The notes under the pieces are model-generated. The model made no database searches and was not told where the DNA came from. It saw only the letters and a program-made list of their open reading frames with translations. DNA of 64,000 bases, from contig NZ_JANYGQ010000033.1 of NCBI RefSeq assembly GCF_025359345.1, positions 124,001 to 188,000 on the forward strand. The letters run 5' to 3'. Of the stretch, positions 36,571-45,061 are shown piece after piece (the stretch's first letter is position 1; the number at the start of each line of letters is the position of its first letter). The translations under genes and the position numbers were made by a program. The DNA comes from Mucilaginibacter sp. (GTDB taxonomy: Bacteria; Bacteroidota; Bacteroidia; Sphingobacteriales; Sphingobacteriaceae).

Positions 36571-38256
36571 ATGAATAAAAAGCTGTTGGCCCTTGCAGCA
36601 TTTGGAATTGCGGTTACAGGTTTGCTTTGCTCGTTCAATTACGGTAGTAAACCTATTGTACCGATAATAAAAAGCAGTCGCCCCAAAATTGTAAATATTG
36701 TAAATTTTATCCGCCTGCTGGAACCGCGCGACCCTGCAATTACCGAAGATGTGCTTTACCAGACCGTGGTAAAACAGGTGGAAATAATGAAAAAATATAA
36801 GCTGGGCGGCACTTTTTTATTGCAGTATGATGCGTTGATGGATTCACGTTATCAAATGTTGCTCAAAAGTCTGCCGCGCAACTCGTTCGAAATTGGGGGC
36901 TGGTGGGAAATACCGCAGCCGCTGGTTGAAAAGGCAGGGTTAAAATGGCGTGGCCGTTATCCCTGGGACTGGCGGGCAAACATCGGCTTCGCAACAGGTT
37001 ACACACCTCATGAGCGCGAATTGCTGACTGATGTTTACATGAAGGATTTTAAGAAGATATTCGGCTACTATCCAAAGTCGGTTGCATCGTGGTTTATTGA
37101 TGCGCATACGCTAAATTATATGTACCAAAAGTACCACATTGTGGCATCGGCTAATTGTAAAGATCAATATGGCACCGATGGTTATACGCTTTGGGGAGGC
37201 TATTGGAACCAGGCTTATTATCCCAGTAAAATAAATTCTTACATGCCCGCGCAGCACGAAGCAAACCAGGTGCCCGTGCCCATTTTCAGGATGCTTGGTA
37301 GCGACCCGGTAAGGCAGTATGATAACGGCCTTGGCACAAACAGGCAGGGCGTAGTAACCCTTGAGCCTGTTTACAAATTTGGCGGCGGCGATTCTACCTG
37401 GGTAAACTGGTATTTTAAGCAGTTTGTTGAAGGTCAGGACATGGAATTTGCTTATACCCAAGCCGGACAGGAAAACTCATTTACCTGGGATGCAATGGCT
37501 AAAGGGTTTGAAATACAAATGCCATTAATAGCAAAACTGCGCAATGAGCACAAAATAAAGGTGGAAACCCTTGCCGAATCGGGCGCGTGGTTTAAGGCGA
37601 AATACAAGGTTACGCCAGCGACATCGGTTACCGTTAATGAAGATATACCTGGTAGTGACCGCAAAACCGTTTGGTTCAACAGTCGTTTTTACCGGGTGAA
37701 CTTGTTGTGGGAGAACGGCACGCTGCGTTTCCGCGATATTCATTTATTTAATGAGAAGCTGCCTTCGGTTTACGAAACAAAAGTGGCAACGTCGAACGAG
37801 TGCACGTTTTTCACGCTACCGGTTGTTGATGGTTACATTTGGAGCAAAGCCCAAAAACTGGCAGGCTTAAGGTTTATGACTGCTGTCGACGGAAAATCGG
37901 TTAGCTTAACCGGTGGCAACCCGAGCATAACAAATCCAGCTCCTGGGAGGTTACACATAAGCTGGCCACTGACAACCACAAACGGAACCCTTGTTATGGA
38001 TATGGACGAGCGAACCTTAAAAATCAAAATCGATGGTGATATCCCCGGCAACTGGTACCTTGATTTGACAACTGCGGACGGTATAAAATTGCCGTTCACC
38101 AGCATAAATAATAACAGTATCAATTGTAAATTTGAAGGGATGAACTATGCTGTAAAAGCGGTCAAGGGAAGATTTACTAAACCGGCAGATGGTGCTGTGT
38201 TCAGGATTTCACCATCTGGCGATTCAATAGTATTAAATCTTTCGGGTAATAACTAA
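36571..38256 (+). CDS. Exported protein, polysaccharide-deacetylase/glycosidase-like
   Basis: 561 aa; N-terminal hydrophobic segment; EIGGWWEIPQPLVEKAG, SVASWFIDAHTLNYMYQKYHIVASANCKDQYGTDGYTLWGGYWNQAYYPS. Confidence 0.6.
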   Translation: MNKKLLALAAFGIAVTGLLCSFNYGSKPIVPIIKSSRPKIVNIVNFIRLLEPRDPAITEDVLYQTVVKQVEIMKKYKLGGTFLLQYDALMDSRYQMLLKSLPRNSFEIGGWWEIPQPLVEKAGLKWRGRYPWDWRANIGFATGYTPHERELLTDVYMKDFKKIFGYYPKSVASWFIDAHTLNYMYQKYHIVASANCKDQYGTDGYTLWGGYWNQAYYPSKINSYMPAQHEANQVPVPIFRMLGSDPVRQYDNGLGTNRQGVVTLEPVYKFGGGDSTWVNWYFKQFVEGQDMEFAYTQAGQENSFTWDAMAKGFEIQMPLIAKLRNEHKIKVETLAESGAWFKAKYKVTPATSVTVNEDIPGSDRKTVWFNSRFYRVNLLWENGTLRFRDIHLFNEKLPSVYETKVATSNECTFFTLPVVDGYIWSKAQKLAGLRFMTAVDGKSVSLTGGNPSITNPAPGRLHISWPLTTTNGTLVMDMDERTLKIKIDGDIPGNWYLDLTTADGIKLPFTSINNNSINCKFEGMNYAVKAVKGRFTKPADGAVFRISPSGDSIVLNLSGNN

Positions 38257-38268
38257 TAAAGCAATGTT

Positions 38269-39045
38269 ATGAAAATAGCAACCTATAACGTAAATGGTGT
38301 AAACGGGCGCCTGCCTGTATTACTGCGCTGGCTGGAAGAAACAACGCCTGATGTGGTTTGCCTGCAGGAATTGAAGGCCCCGCAGGATAAATTCCCGGAA
38401 CAAGCGATACTCGATGCTGGCTATAATGTAATATGGCATGGCCAAAAAAGCTGGAACGGCGTGGCCATACTGACGCGCGGGATGGATATTACTGAAGTGC
38501 GCCGCGCTTTGCCCGGCGACCCTGACGATGAGCACAGCCGTTACATTGAGGCTGTTATAAACGGCATTACCATTGGCTGCCTCTACCTGCCAAACGGCAA
38601 CCCGGCGCCCGGTCCTAAATTTGACTATAAACTGCGCTGGTTTGAAAGGCTGACGCTGCATGCAGCTGAATTACTTGCGTCGGGTATGCCGGTAGTACTA
38701 ACCGGCGATTATAACGTTATGCCCACTGAGATTGACGCTTACAAAGCCGAGCGTTGGGTTGATGATGCACTGTTTCGCCCCGAAACACGCCAGGCCTTTA
38801 AAACACTGGTTGAACAAGGCTGGACGGATGCCATTCGAACGTTATATCCCAACCAGGTTATCTATACATTTTTTGATTACTTCCGCGATGCTTACGGCCG
38901 TAATGCCGGGTTGCGTATCGACCATTTTTTGTTGAGCCCTAATCTTGCCAGTCGACTTAAAGCCGGTGCGGTTGACCACAACGTGCGCGGCTGGGAAAAA
39001 TCAAGCGACCATTGCCCGGTTTGGATTGAGCTGGCAGATGAATGA
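38269..39045 (+). CDS. xth: Exodeoxyribonuclease III
   Basis: 258 aa; MKIATYNVNGVNGRLPVLLRWLEETTPDVVCLQELKAPQDKFP, TGDYNVMPTEID, RIDHFLLS, SDHCPVW. Confidence 0.96.
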   Translation: MKIATYNVNGVNGRLPVLLRWLEETTPDVVCLQELKAPQDKFPEQAILDAGYNVIWHGQKSWNGVAILTRGMDITEVRRALPGDPDDEHSRYIEAVINGITIGCLYLPNGNPAPGPKFDYKLRWFERLTLHAAELLASGMPVVLTGDYNVMPTEIDAYKAERWVDDALFRPETRQAFKTLVEQGWTDAIRTLYPNQVIYTFFDYFRDAYGRNAGLRIDHFLLSPNLASRLKAGAVDHNVRGWEKSSDHCPVWIELADE

Positions 39046-39064
39046 TATTTATTTAAATGGGAAA

Positions 39065-39451
39065 ATGAATATTTCGCTAAACAGGATAATAATTTTCGGT
39101 AAAGATGTAGAAGGGCTTAAGGACTTTTACATGCAGCATTTTAATTTTAAGTTGCTTGAAGAAATTAGCAGCGAGTGGGTTGTATTAAGCGTCGGGCAAA
39201 CAGAAATTGCCTTTCACAAAATCGGAATTGACTTTATAAATGAAAGTGATAATCCGTTCAGGGTGGACAGCAATGCCAAATTAGTTTTTAATGTCGACAG
39301 TGATTTGACCGCATTTTGCGCCGGTTTAATGCAGCAGGGCGTGGTGTTAAGGGATATAAAATCTTTCCCTGGATTTAATTATTTGCTTTGCGATGGAGAA
39401 GACCCGGAGGGTAATGTATTTCAGCTTTCGCAAAAACTAAACAATATCTAA
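39065..39451 (+). CDS. VOC/glyoxalase-like protein
   Basis: MNISLNRIIIFGKDVEGLKDFYMQHFNFKLLEEISSEWVVLSVGQTEIAFHKIG...DPEGNVFQLSQK; start refined from 38945. Confidence 0.85.
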   Translation: MNISLNRIIIFGKDVEGLKDFYMQHFNFKLLEEISSEWVVLSVGQTEIAFHKIGIDFINESDNPFRVDSNAKLVFNVDSDLTAFCAGLMQQGVVLRDIKSFPGFNYLLCDGEDPEGNVFQLSQKLNNI

Positions 39452-39994
39452 CGGTTTTCGTAAATGGATGTCCTGCGCCTTGAATTGTGTGGGTGTAAGC
39501 CCGGTGACTTTTTTAAATTGAGCTGATAAATGCGCAACGCTGCTGTAGCCTAACTTATAAGAGATCTCGTTAAGGTTCATCTCGTTATAAGCAAGCAGTT
39601 CCTTAACCCGCTCTATCTTTTGCAGGATTACATAGTGTTCAATCGTCACGCCTTCTGTTTCCGAAAATAACTTACTTAATTGAGAGTATTCTTTGGCAAG
39701 TTCGTTTGAAAGCACTTTCGAAAAATTGAACTTTTCATCTTCCTTGTAATGAATGTGATCAATTATTATGGCTTTTATTTTCTCAATTTGCCGCCCGCGC
39801 TGATCATCCAGCAATTCAAATCCGACACTTTTTAAACTGGTTTTAAATTGTGCGACTTCTTCTGCCACGAGTGGCCTTTTCAACAGCACTTCGCCCAGGT
39901 GCACATAAACTACCTCAGCATTCATGTTTTCCAACAAAAGCGCGACTGCCTTAACGCAGCGCATGCAAACCATATTTTTTATGTAATACTTCAA
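39437..39994 (-). CDS. AraC-type regulator with N-terminal heavy-metal-associated-like CMRC segment
   Basis: KYYIKNMVCMRCVKAVALLLENMNAEVVYVHLGEVLLKRP + C-terminal HTH_18 (YNEMNLNEISYKLGYSSVAHLSAQFKKVTGLTPTQFK). Probable TTG start at 39994; the ORF track extends to 40069. Confidence 0.85.
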   Translation of the reverse strand: MKYYIKNMVCMRCVKAVALLLENMNAEVVYVHLGEVLLKRPLVAEEVAQFKTSLKSVGFELLDDQRGRQIEKIKAIIIDHIHYKEDEKFNFSKVLSNELAKEYSQLSKLFSETEGVTIEHYVILQKIERVKELLAYNEMNLNEISYKLGYSSVAHLSAQFKKVTGLTPTQFKAQDIHLRKPLDIV

Positions 39995-40108
39995 GGTGAT
40001 TATAATGGAGATGAATTTAAAAGCGGTTTTTTGTTTTAGTAGCCCGGCCAATAAAACAAAGATAGCCACTTAAATTAAATGGCTATCTTGTTTTGAAAAA
40101 TGGAATTA

Positions 40109-40231
40109 TTACAGGCAATTTGAGCAGGTGCAATTGTCGCCACATGTGCAGTTTTGACAGGTACAATTTGGGTTGCTGCATTTTTGAGATTTGTTTTTGA
40201 TTGTATTAATCAATTTGAATAATGATTTCAT
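40109..40231 (-). CDS. 40-aa Cys-rich metallothionein-like protein (not in the supplied ORF track)
   Basis: Minus-strand translation MKSLFKLINTIKNKSQKCSNPNCTCQNCTCGDNCTCSNCL*; 8 Cys in the last 23 residues as C-x4-C-x-C-x2-C-x-C-x3-C-x-C-x2-C. Confidence 0.75.
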   Translation of the reverse strand: MKSLFKLINTIKNKSQKCSNPNCTCQNCTCGDNCTCSNCL

Positions 40232-40260
40232 GATTTTATTTTTTTAATTATTTAATGATA

Positions 40261-40268
40261 CAAATGTA
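40261..40268 (-). promoter_or_regulatory. -7 element (TACATTTG on minus strand) upstream of the Cys-rich ORF
   Basis: caaatgta at 40261-40268 matches TAnnTTTG on the minus strand; no TTG at the -33 spacing. Confidence 0.5.
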
Positions 40269-40381
40269 GCCTGGCGATGACCGGCGACCGTTACATTATT
40301 TGGGGAAAGATTTACATAATTAAGCGGCTATTTGAAAAAATAACAACCTTATATTTTAGAAGCTAAAACACATATTGTATT

Positions 40382-41284
40382 TTGGTTGATTACATCCCGT
40401 CGCGCCAAGAAATGATAACCCACGACAAGTATTTTAACAAAACCCGCATTGCACCAACACCAAGTGGTTTTCTGCATGTTGGTAATATATTGTCATTCAG
40501 CATTACGGCAGCGGTGGCCCGGAAAACAGGGGCTAAAATTTTATTACGGATTGACGATATTGACCAGGCGAGGGCCAACAAGCAATATGTGCAGGATATT
40601 TTTGACACCCTTGATTTTTTAGAGATACCCTGGGACGAGGGGCCTCGCAATGTTAAAGAATTTGAGGATAGTTACTCGCAGGTGCATCGCCTCGGTCTTT
40701 ACAATGAAGCGTTTGAAAAATTGCGTGACGACGGTGCTGTGTACGCATGCACGTGTTCGCGCAGTCAACTGAATGCCTCGGTGTGTAATTGCAAAAATAG
40801 GATTGTAACCGGCGATATAATTGATGCTAGCTGGCGTTTGGATACCAGCGGCAACCTGCCACTATCGGTAAAAAGCTATAACGGGGAAACAGTAACGGCG
40901 GCTTTGCCCGCAGAAATGGAAAACTTTGTGATAAAACGCAAAGATGGCTTACCCGCCTACCAACTCACATCGGTAATTGATGACCTTTTTTATGACGTTG
41001 ACCTGGTGGTGCGCGGTGAAGACCTTTGGCCGTCCACGCTTGCCCAACATCGACTGTCGCTTGCATTAGGCGAGGAGAAATTTGCCGAAATTGCTTTTTA
41101 TCATCACCCGCTGCTGATGGAGGCGCCGGGCAAAAAACTATCGAAATCTGCCGGCTCAACATCAGTAAATTACTTACGCGGACAGGGAAAAAAACCGGCC
41201 GATATATTTATGCTTATAGCTAAAATGCTGGGCATAAAAGAACCGGTTGGTAACTGGGAGCAACTTGCGGGACAAATTCTGTAG
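40382..41284 (+). CDS. gluQ: Glutamyl-Q tRNA(Asp) synthetase-like (GluQ-RS)
   Basis: 300 aa; RIAPTPSGFLHVGNILSF, LLRIDDIDQARA, CTCSRSQLNASVCNC, KLSKSAGSTSV; lacks a tRNA anticodon-binding domain. Likely ATG start at MITHDKYFNK. Confidence 0.85.
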   Translation: MVDYIPSRQEMITHDKYFNKTRIAPTPSGFLHVGNILSFSITAAVARKTGAKILLRIDDIDQARANKQYVQDIFDTLDFLEIPWDEGPRNVKEFEDSYSQVHRLGLYNEAFEKLRDDGAVYACTCSRSQLNASVCNCKNRIVTGDIIDASWRLDTSGNLPLSVKSYNGETVTAALPAEMENFVIKRKDGLPAYQLTSVIDDLFYDVDLVVRGEDLWPSTLAQHRLSLALGEEKFAEIAFYHHPLLMEAPGKKLSKSAGSTSVNYLRGQGKKPADIFMLIAKMLGIKEPVGNWEQLAGQIL

Positions 41285-41305
41285 TATTAGCAATAGGCAC
41301 AAGGC

Positions 41306-42106
41306 CTATTCAAATATTTTCAAATATCTTTCCATCGAAAATTCCAAACATTTTTTTGCATCACTTAAAATATAACGCCCAAATGCGCCATACATGGCAT
41401 CAAACGGTTTGTCAATTACAGACGCCTTTATTTGTAATATCTCTTTTTTGGGCAGTGGCACCAAATTGGGGTAGCTATACATAAACGAAACTGTTTTTTG
41501 GTCGGGGCTAACTTGTATGGTATCGCCAACCAGCAACATGCCTTTGTTTTGCGGGCAAAATAAAACACTTGCACCGGGGAAATGCCCGCCGCAGCGAATG
41601 AGCTGTATGTCGTCCCATAAATTGAGCGTGTCCTGGTCCCATAATTTAATATTGGCGTCGGCGCGTGCGAGCCATTTTTTGTCAAACGCGTTTATGTATA
41701 TGGGTACATTGCCAAAAACCCGGCCCCATACCACAATTGAGGAGAAATAATGAGGGTGTGAAATTGCCATAGCCTGTACGCCTCCTAACGCACTGATAGC
41801 CTCAATAGTTTCGGTGTCAACCAGGCTGATACAGTCCCATAAAATGTTACCGCCAGGGCTTATTAACAGGTGCGCGCGCTGGCCAATTCCAAAAGCCGGC
41901 TCAGTATAAATGGCGTACAAATTGGGGGCAACCTGCTCAATTTTATTTTTATGCCCTTGTTGTAATTCGCTAAGTGTTGTCCAGCTTTGGCCGGCGGGAT
42001 TTACATATTGGCGGTCGTCTTCGCAAATTTTGCAGTTTTCGGGTGGCGTGCTTAATGACGCATATTGAACACCGCAGGTGGTACAGATATAATGTATCGA
42101 GCTCAT
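41306..42106 (-). CDS. MBL-fold metallo-hydrolase with N-terminal zinc-ribbon-like Cys pairs
   Basis: 266 aa; CTTCGVQYASLSTPPENCKICEDD; AISHPHYFSS, CGGHFPGASVLF, LLVGDTIQV. Confidence 0.85.
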   Translation of the reverse strand: MSSIHYICTTCGVQYASLSTPPENCKICEDDRQYVNPAGQSWTTLSELQQGHKNKIEQVAPNLYAIYTEPAFGIGQRAHLLISPGGNILWDCISLVDTETIEAISALGGVQAMAISHPHYFSSIVVWGRVFGNVPIYINAFDKKWLARADANIKLWDQDTLNLWDDIQLIRCGGHFPGASVLFCPQNKGMLLVGDTIQVSPDQKTVSFMYSYPNLVPLPKKEILQIKASVIDKPFDAMYGAFGRYILSDAKKCLEFSMERYLKIFE

Positions 42107-42201
42107 GTTGGTTTATTATTTTACAAGTTTATAAAACGGATTTTAATCGGGTAAAAAAATGATTAGTTTGGACTAACCAATTACATAAAGCCGACAAAAA
42201 G

Positions 42202-42567
42202 ATGGAAACACCTAATAGCAGAAACGATAAAATTGCATTGTACGATAAATTAGTGGCGTTGCATCCTGATGTGGTTAGAAAAGGAGACACCATGCCTTAT
42301 ACTTCGCTAAATGGCAATATGTACAGCTATTTTACAAAAGACGATTATTTAGCGCTAAAGCTACCGGCACAAAAGCGCGAGGAATTTATACTGAAATACG
42401 ATACCGGCCTGGTATTTCAATATGGTATTGTACAAAAGGAGTACGTGCAAGTACCCAATTCTCTTTTGCAGAAAACTGAAGAATTGAAAACCTGGTTTTT
42501 TGACAGCTACGATTACGCAACAACATTAAAACCTAAACCAAGCGCAAAGGGCAAAAAGAAAGAATAA
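42202..42567 (+). CDS. TfoX/Sxy N-terminal-like small protein
   Basis: 121 aa; MPYTSLNGNMYSYFTKDDYLALKLPAQKREEFILKY. Confidence 0.55.
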   Translation: METPNSRNDKIALYDKLVALHPDVVRKGDTMPYTSLNGNMYSYFTKDDYLALKLPAQKREEFILKYDTGLVFQYGIVQKEYVQVPNSLLQKTEELKTWFFDSYDYATTLKPKPSAKGKKKE

Positions 42568-42646
42568 GCGAACTGCTTTTGCATAGCTTATAAAAACCCT
42601 AACTTGACCGTCAATTATAAATCGGCTTTCCTGTTACAAAACATTC

Positions 42647-44077
42647 ATGAAAAAAGGATTAATCTGCATGCTTATCGCCTTGTTATTTGCTTTCATGGCA
42701 TCTGCACAAAAAAATACCGTTGGGCATAAACCAAACCCCGGCAACTCGATAGCGCCTGTAGGGATCATCAAAAATATCAGCGATTCAGCGCTGCTTGACA
42801 TTGTACAACGGCAAACTTTCAGGTACTTCTGGCATTTTGCCCACCCGGTTAGCGGGCTGGCCCGTGAGCGCGACAATACTGTAAAAGCCGAATATTACTG
42901 GGATTATATTAACGAAGCCGACGACGAGCCGAACCTGAGCAAACACACCTTCGGCCCCGAAGCCTGCGCCATTGGCGGTACGGGGATGGGCGTGCTATCA
43001 ACCGTGGTAGCCGTAAATCGTGGTTGGATTGGCAGAGATACCGCCTTAAGGCGATTGATAAAGATTGTTGACTTTTTAATAAAGGCCGATTGTTACCATG
43101 GTATTTACCCGCATTTTATGAATGGTGTAACCGGCAAGACGATCCCGTTTGGCAGGCTGGACGATGGCGCAGATATAGTTGAAACATCGTACCTGATGAT
43201 GGGGCTGCTTACTGCTAAGGCCTACTTCAATGGCAACACGCTGCCCGAAAGATATTTCCAAAAACGGGTACAGCAAATGTGGGACGCTGCCGACTGGAAC
43301 TGGCACAGCGCGGGTGGCAATAAAACTTTGTTTTGGCATTGGAGCCCCCGTAATGATTTTGACATGAATTTCCCGGTATTCGGGTATGATGAGGCACTGA
43401 TTACCTATATTATTTCGGCATCATCGCCGGTACACCCTATATCGAAGGAACTTTATGAAAACAGCTGGGTAAAAAGCACACCCTGGAAAAATGGCAAATC
43501 GTATTTTGGCTACAAACTACCGCTGGGTGATTTTGATATGGGCGGGCCGCTGTTTTTTGAACAATACACCTACATGGGCATTGATCCTGCCGGACTAACT
43601 GACGATAACGGCATTGATTATGCCGAACAAACAAAAAATCATACCCTTATCAACAGAGCATATTGTATAGCCAACCCTAAACACTTTAAAGGCTACGGCG
43701 AAAACTGCTGGGGACTTACAGCCGGCGACAGCTGGAAGGGCTATGTAGCCCATTGTCCGCAAGACGACCGGGGCGTAATACAACCAACGGCCGCGCTATC
43801 ATCGTTTCCATACACGCCAGAATACTCCATGAAAGCGCTTAAACATTTTTATTATGATTTGGGAGATAAGATATGGGGTCCATACGGTTTTGCCGATGGC
43901 TTTAGCGAAACCCATAACTGGTACGCCAAAACCCATTTGGCGATTGACCAGGGGCCGATTGTAGTCATGATTGAAAATTACCGCAGCGGTTTGATATGGA
44001 AGCTGTTTATGAGTAATCCGGACATACAAAAGGGGCTGAAGACGTTAGGGTTTAAAAGTAAGTGGGTGAAGGAATAA
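42647..44077 (+). CDS. Glucoamylase-family protein (GH144-like, beta-1,2-glucanase)
   Basis: 476 aa; LLDIVQRQTFRYFWHFAHPVSGLARERDN, GTGMGVLSTVVAVNRGWI, GLTAGDSWKGY, DGFSETHNWYAKTHLAIDQGPIVVMIENYRSGLIWKLFM. Confidence 0.9.
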   Translation: MKKGLICMLIALLFAFMASAQKNTVGHKPNPGNSIAPVGIIKNISDSALLDIVQRQTFRYFWHFAHPVSGLARERDNTVKAEYYWDYINEADDEPNLSKHTFGPEACAIGGTGMGVLSTVVAVNRGWIGRDTALRRLIKIVDFLIKADCYHGIYPHFMNGVTGKTIPFGRLDDGADIVETSYLMMGLLTAKAYFNGNTLPERYFQKRVQQMWDAADWNWHSAGGNKTLFWHWSPRNDFDMNFPVFGYDEALITYIISASSPVHPISKELYENSWVKSTPWKNGKSYFGYKLPLGDFDMGGPLFFEQYTYMGIDPAGLTDDNGIDYAEQTKNHTLINRAYCIANPKHFKGYGENCWGLTAGDSWKGYVAHCPQDDRGVIQPTAALSSFPYTPEYSMKALKHFYYDLGDKIWGPYGFADGFSETHNWYAKTHLAIDQGPIVVMIENYRSGLIWKLFMSNPDIQKGLKTLGFKSKWVKE

Positions 44078-44107
44078 AAATAACAGTCGTTCCTAATTGC
44101 TGTTTTT

Positions 44108-44155
44108 TTGTTTTCTATTAGAAAACCATCTATCTTTGTTTGCCACTAGAAAACC
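44108..44155 (+). promoter_or_regulatory. higBA promoter and operator
   Basis: TTG (44108-44110) - N20 - TATCTTTG (44131-44138); perfect palindrome GTTTTCTA-T-TAGAAAAC (44110-44126) and second half-site TAGAAAACC (44147-44155). Confidence 0.75.
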
Positions 44156-44164
44156 TTATGGGTA

Positions 44165-44473
44165 ATGTTTAATATCATTAACAGGAAAACACTTTTGGTT
44201 TACGGGGAAAAGTACCCGGAGGCTAAAAACGCTTTATTTGAATGGTACCATGAGTTTTTGTCGGCTGATTTTAAAAATTTCCAAGAACTAAAGGCTACTA
44301 ATGGGAGTGCGAGTTTAGTAGGAGATAATCGTGTTGTGATTAATATAAAGGGAAATCATTATAGGCTTGTCATCCGTGTTATATTTATTTATAAGACTAT
44401 ACAAATAAAATGGTTCGGCACCCACAAAGAGTATGGTATGATTGATGTAGCCACGATTAAATTTAAAGATTAA
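44165..44473 (+). CDS. higB: HigB-family mRNA interferase toxin
   Basis: 102 aa; KNALFEWYHEFLSADFKNFQELKATNGSASLVGDNRVVINIKGNHYRLVIRVIFIYKTIQIKWFGTHKEYGMID. Confidence 0.92.
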   Translation: MFNIINRKTLLVYGEKYPEAKNALFEWYHEFLSADFKNFQELKATNGSASLVGDNRVVINIKGNHYRLVIRVIFIYKTIQIKWFGTHKEYGMIDVATIKFKD

Positions 44474-44477
44474 CAAT

Positions 44478-44834
44478 ATGGATTTACAAATCATAAAGAA
44501 CGATAAAGAGTACCAAAATTTACTAGAGTGGATTGACAGTCAATTTGATTTAGAAGTGGCTCCTGAAAGCAAGACTGGCCAAAAGCTGCAAATTGCTTTG
44601 TTACTTATAAAACAATATGAAGATGTGCATTATCCTGTTCCCTATCCCGACCCTATCGCAGTTGTAAAACAAAAAATGGATGAAAAAGGGCTTATGAACA
44701 AAGACCTTGTTGATTGGATAGGAAGCAAGGGATACGTGTCTGCGTTGCTTAGCGGGAAAAAACCGCTTACATTACGAATTGCAAAAGTACTTCATCAGAA
44801 GTTGGGTATCCCAGCAAACGTATTGCTTGCTTAG
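44478..44834 (+). CDS. higA: HigA-family antitoxin (XRE HTH)
   Basis: 118 aa; VVKQKMDEKGLMNKDLVDWIGSKGYVSALLSGKKPLTLRIAKVLHQKLGIPANVLL. Confidence 0.92.
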   Translation: MDLQIIKNDKEYQNLLEWIDSQFDLEVAPESKTGQKLQIALLLIKQYEDVHYPVPYPDPIAVVKQKMDEKGLMNKDLVDWIGSKGYVSALLSGKKPLTLRIAKVLHQKLGIPANVLLA

Positions 44835-44986
44835 AAACTCTAATTTGTTCCTTTTTTAAGAACCATCGGCTCGACCCATATTCAACCCGGCATTGTGGAA
44901 AATTGCCGCGTCATCCTCATCAAACGAAATATACATCCCCCTTTGTAAATTGTATCTTTTCTGTTACCTTTAGCAAGCAAGCTAAT

Positions 44987-45013
44987 TTGCTGCCGTAATC
45001 CGCACGGCAGCAA
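44987..45013 (+). promoter_or_regulatory. Perfect 10-bp inverted repeat (terminator or 5' UTR element)
   Basis: TTGCTGCCGT-AATCCGC-ACGGCAGCAA followed by CCTTTTAATTT, 48 nt before the sensor-kinase start. Confidence 0.5.
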
Positions 45014-45061
45014 CCTTTTAATTTAAACTATTCAGGTACGCATGATAATCCTTGTAAAGTA

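Noticed and set aside
44860-44945. 26-codon minus-strand ORF MYISFDEDDAAIFHNAGLNMGRADGS with a purine-rich stretch before the ATG, downstream of higA
   Set aside because: Too short to distinguish from chance and no recognisable family; possibly a gene remnant, but not supportable from sequence alone.
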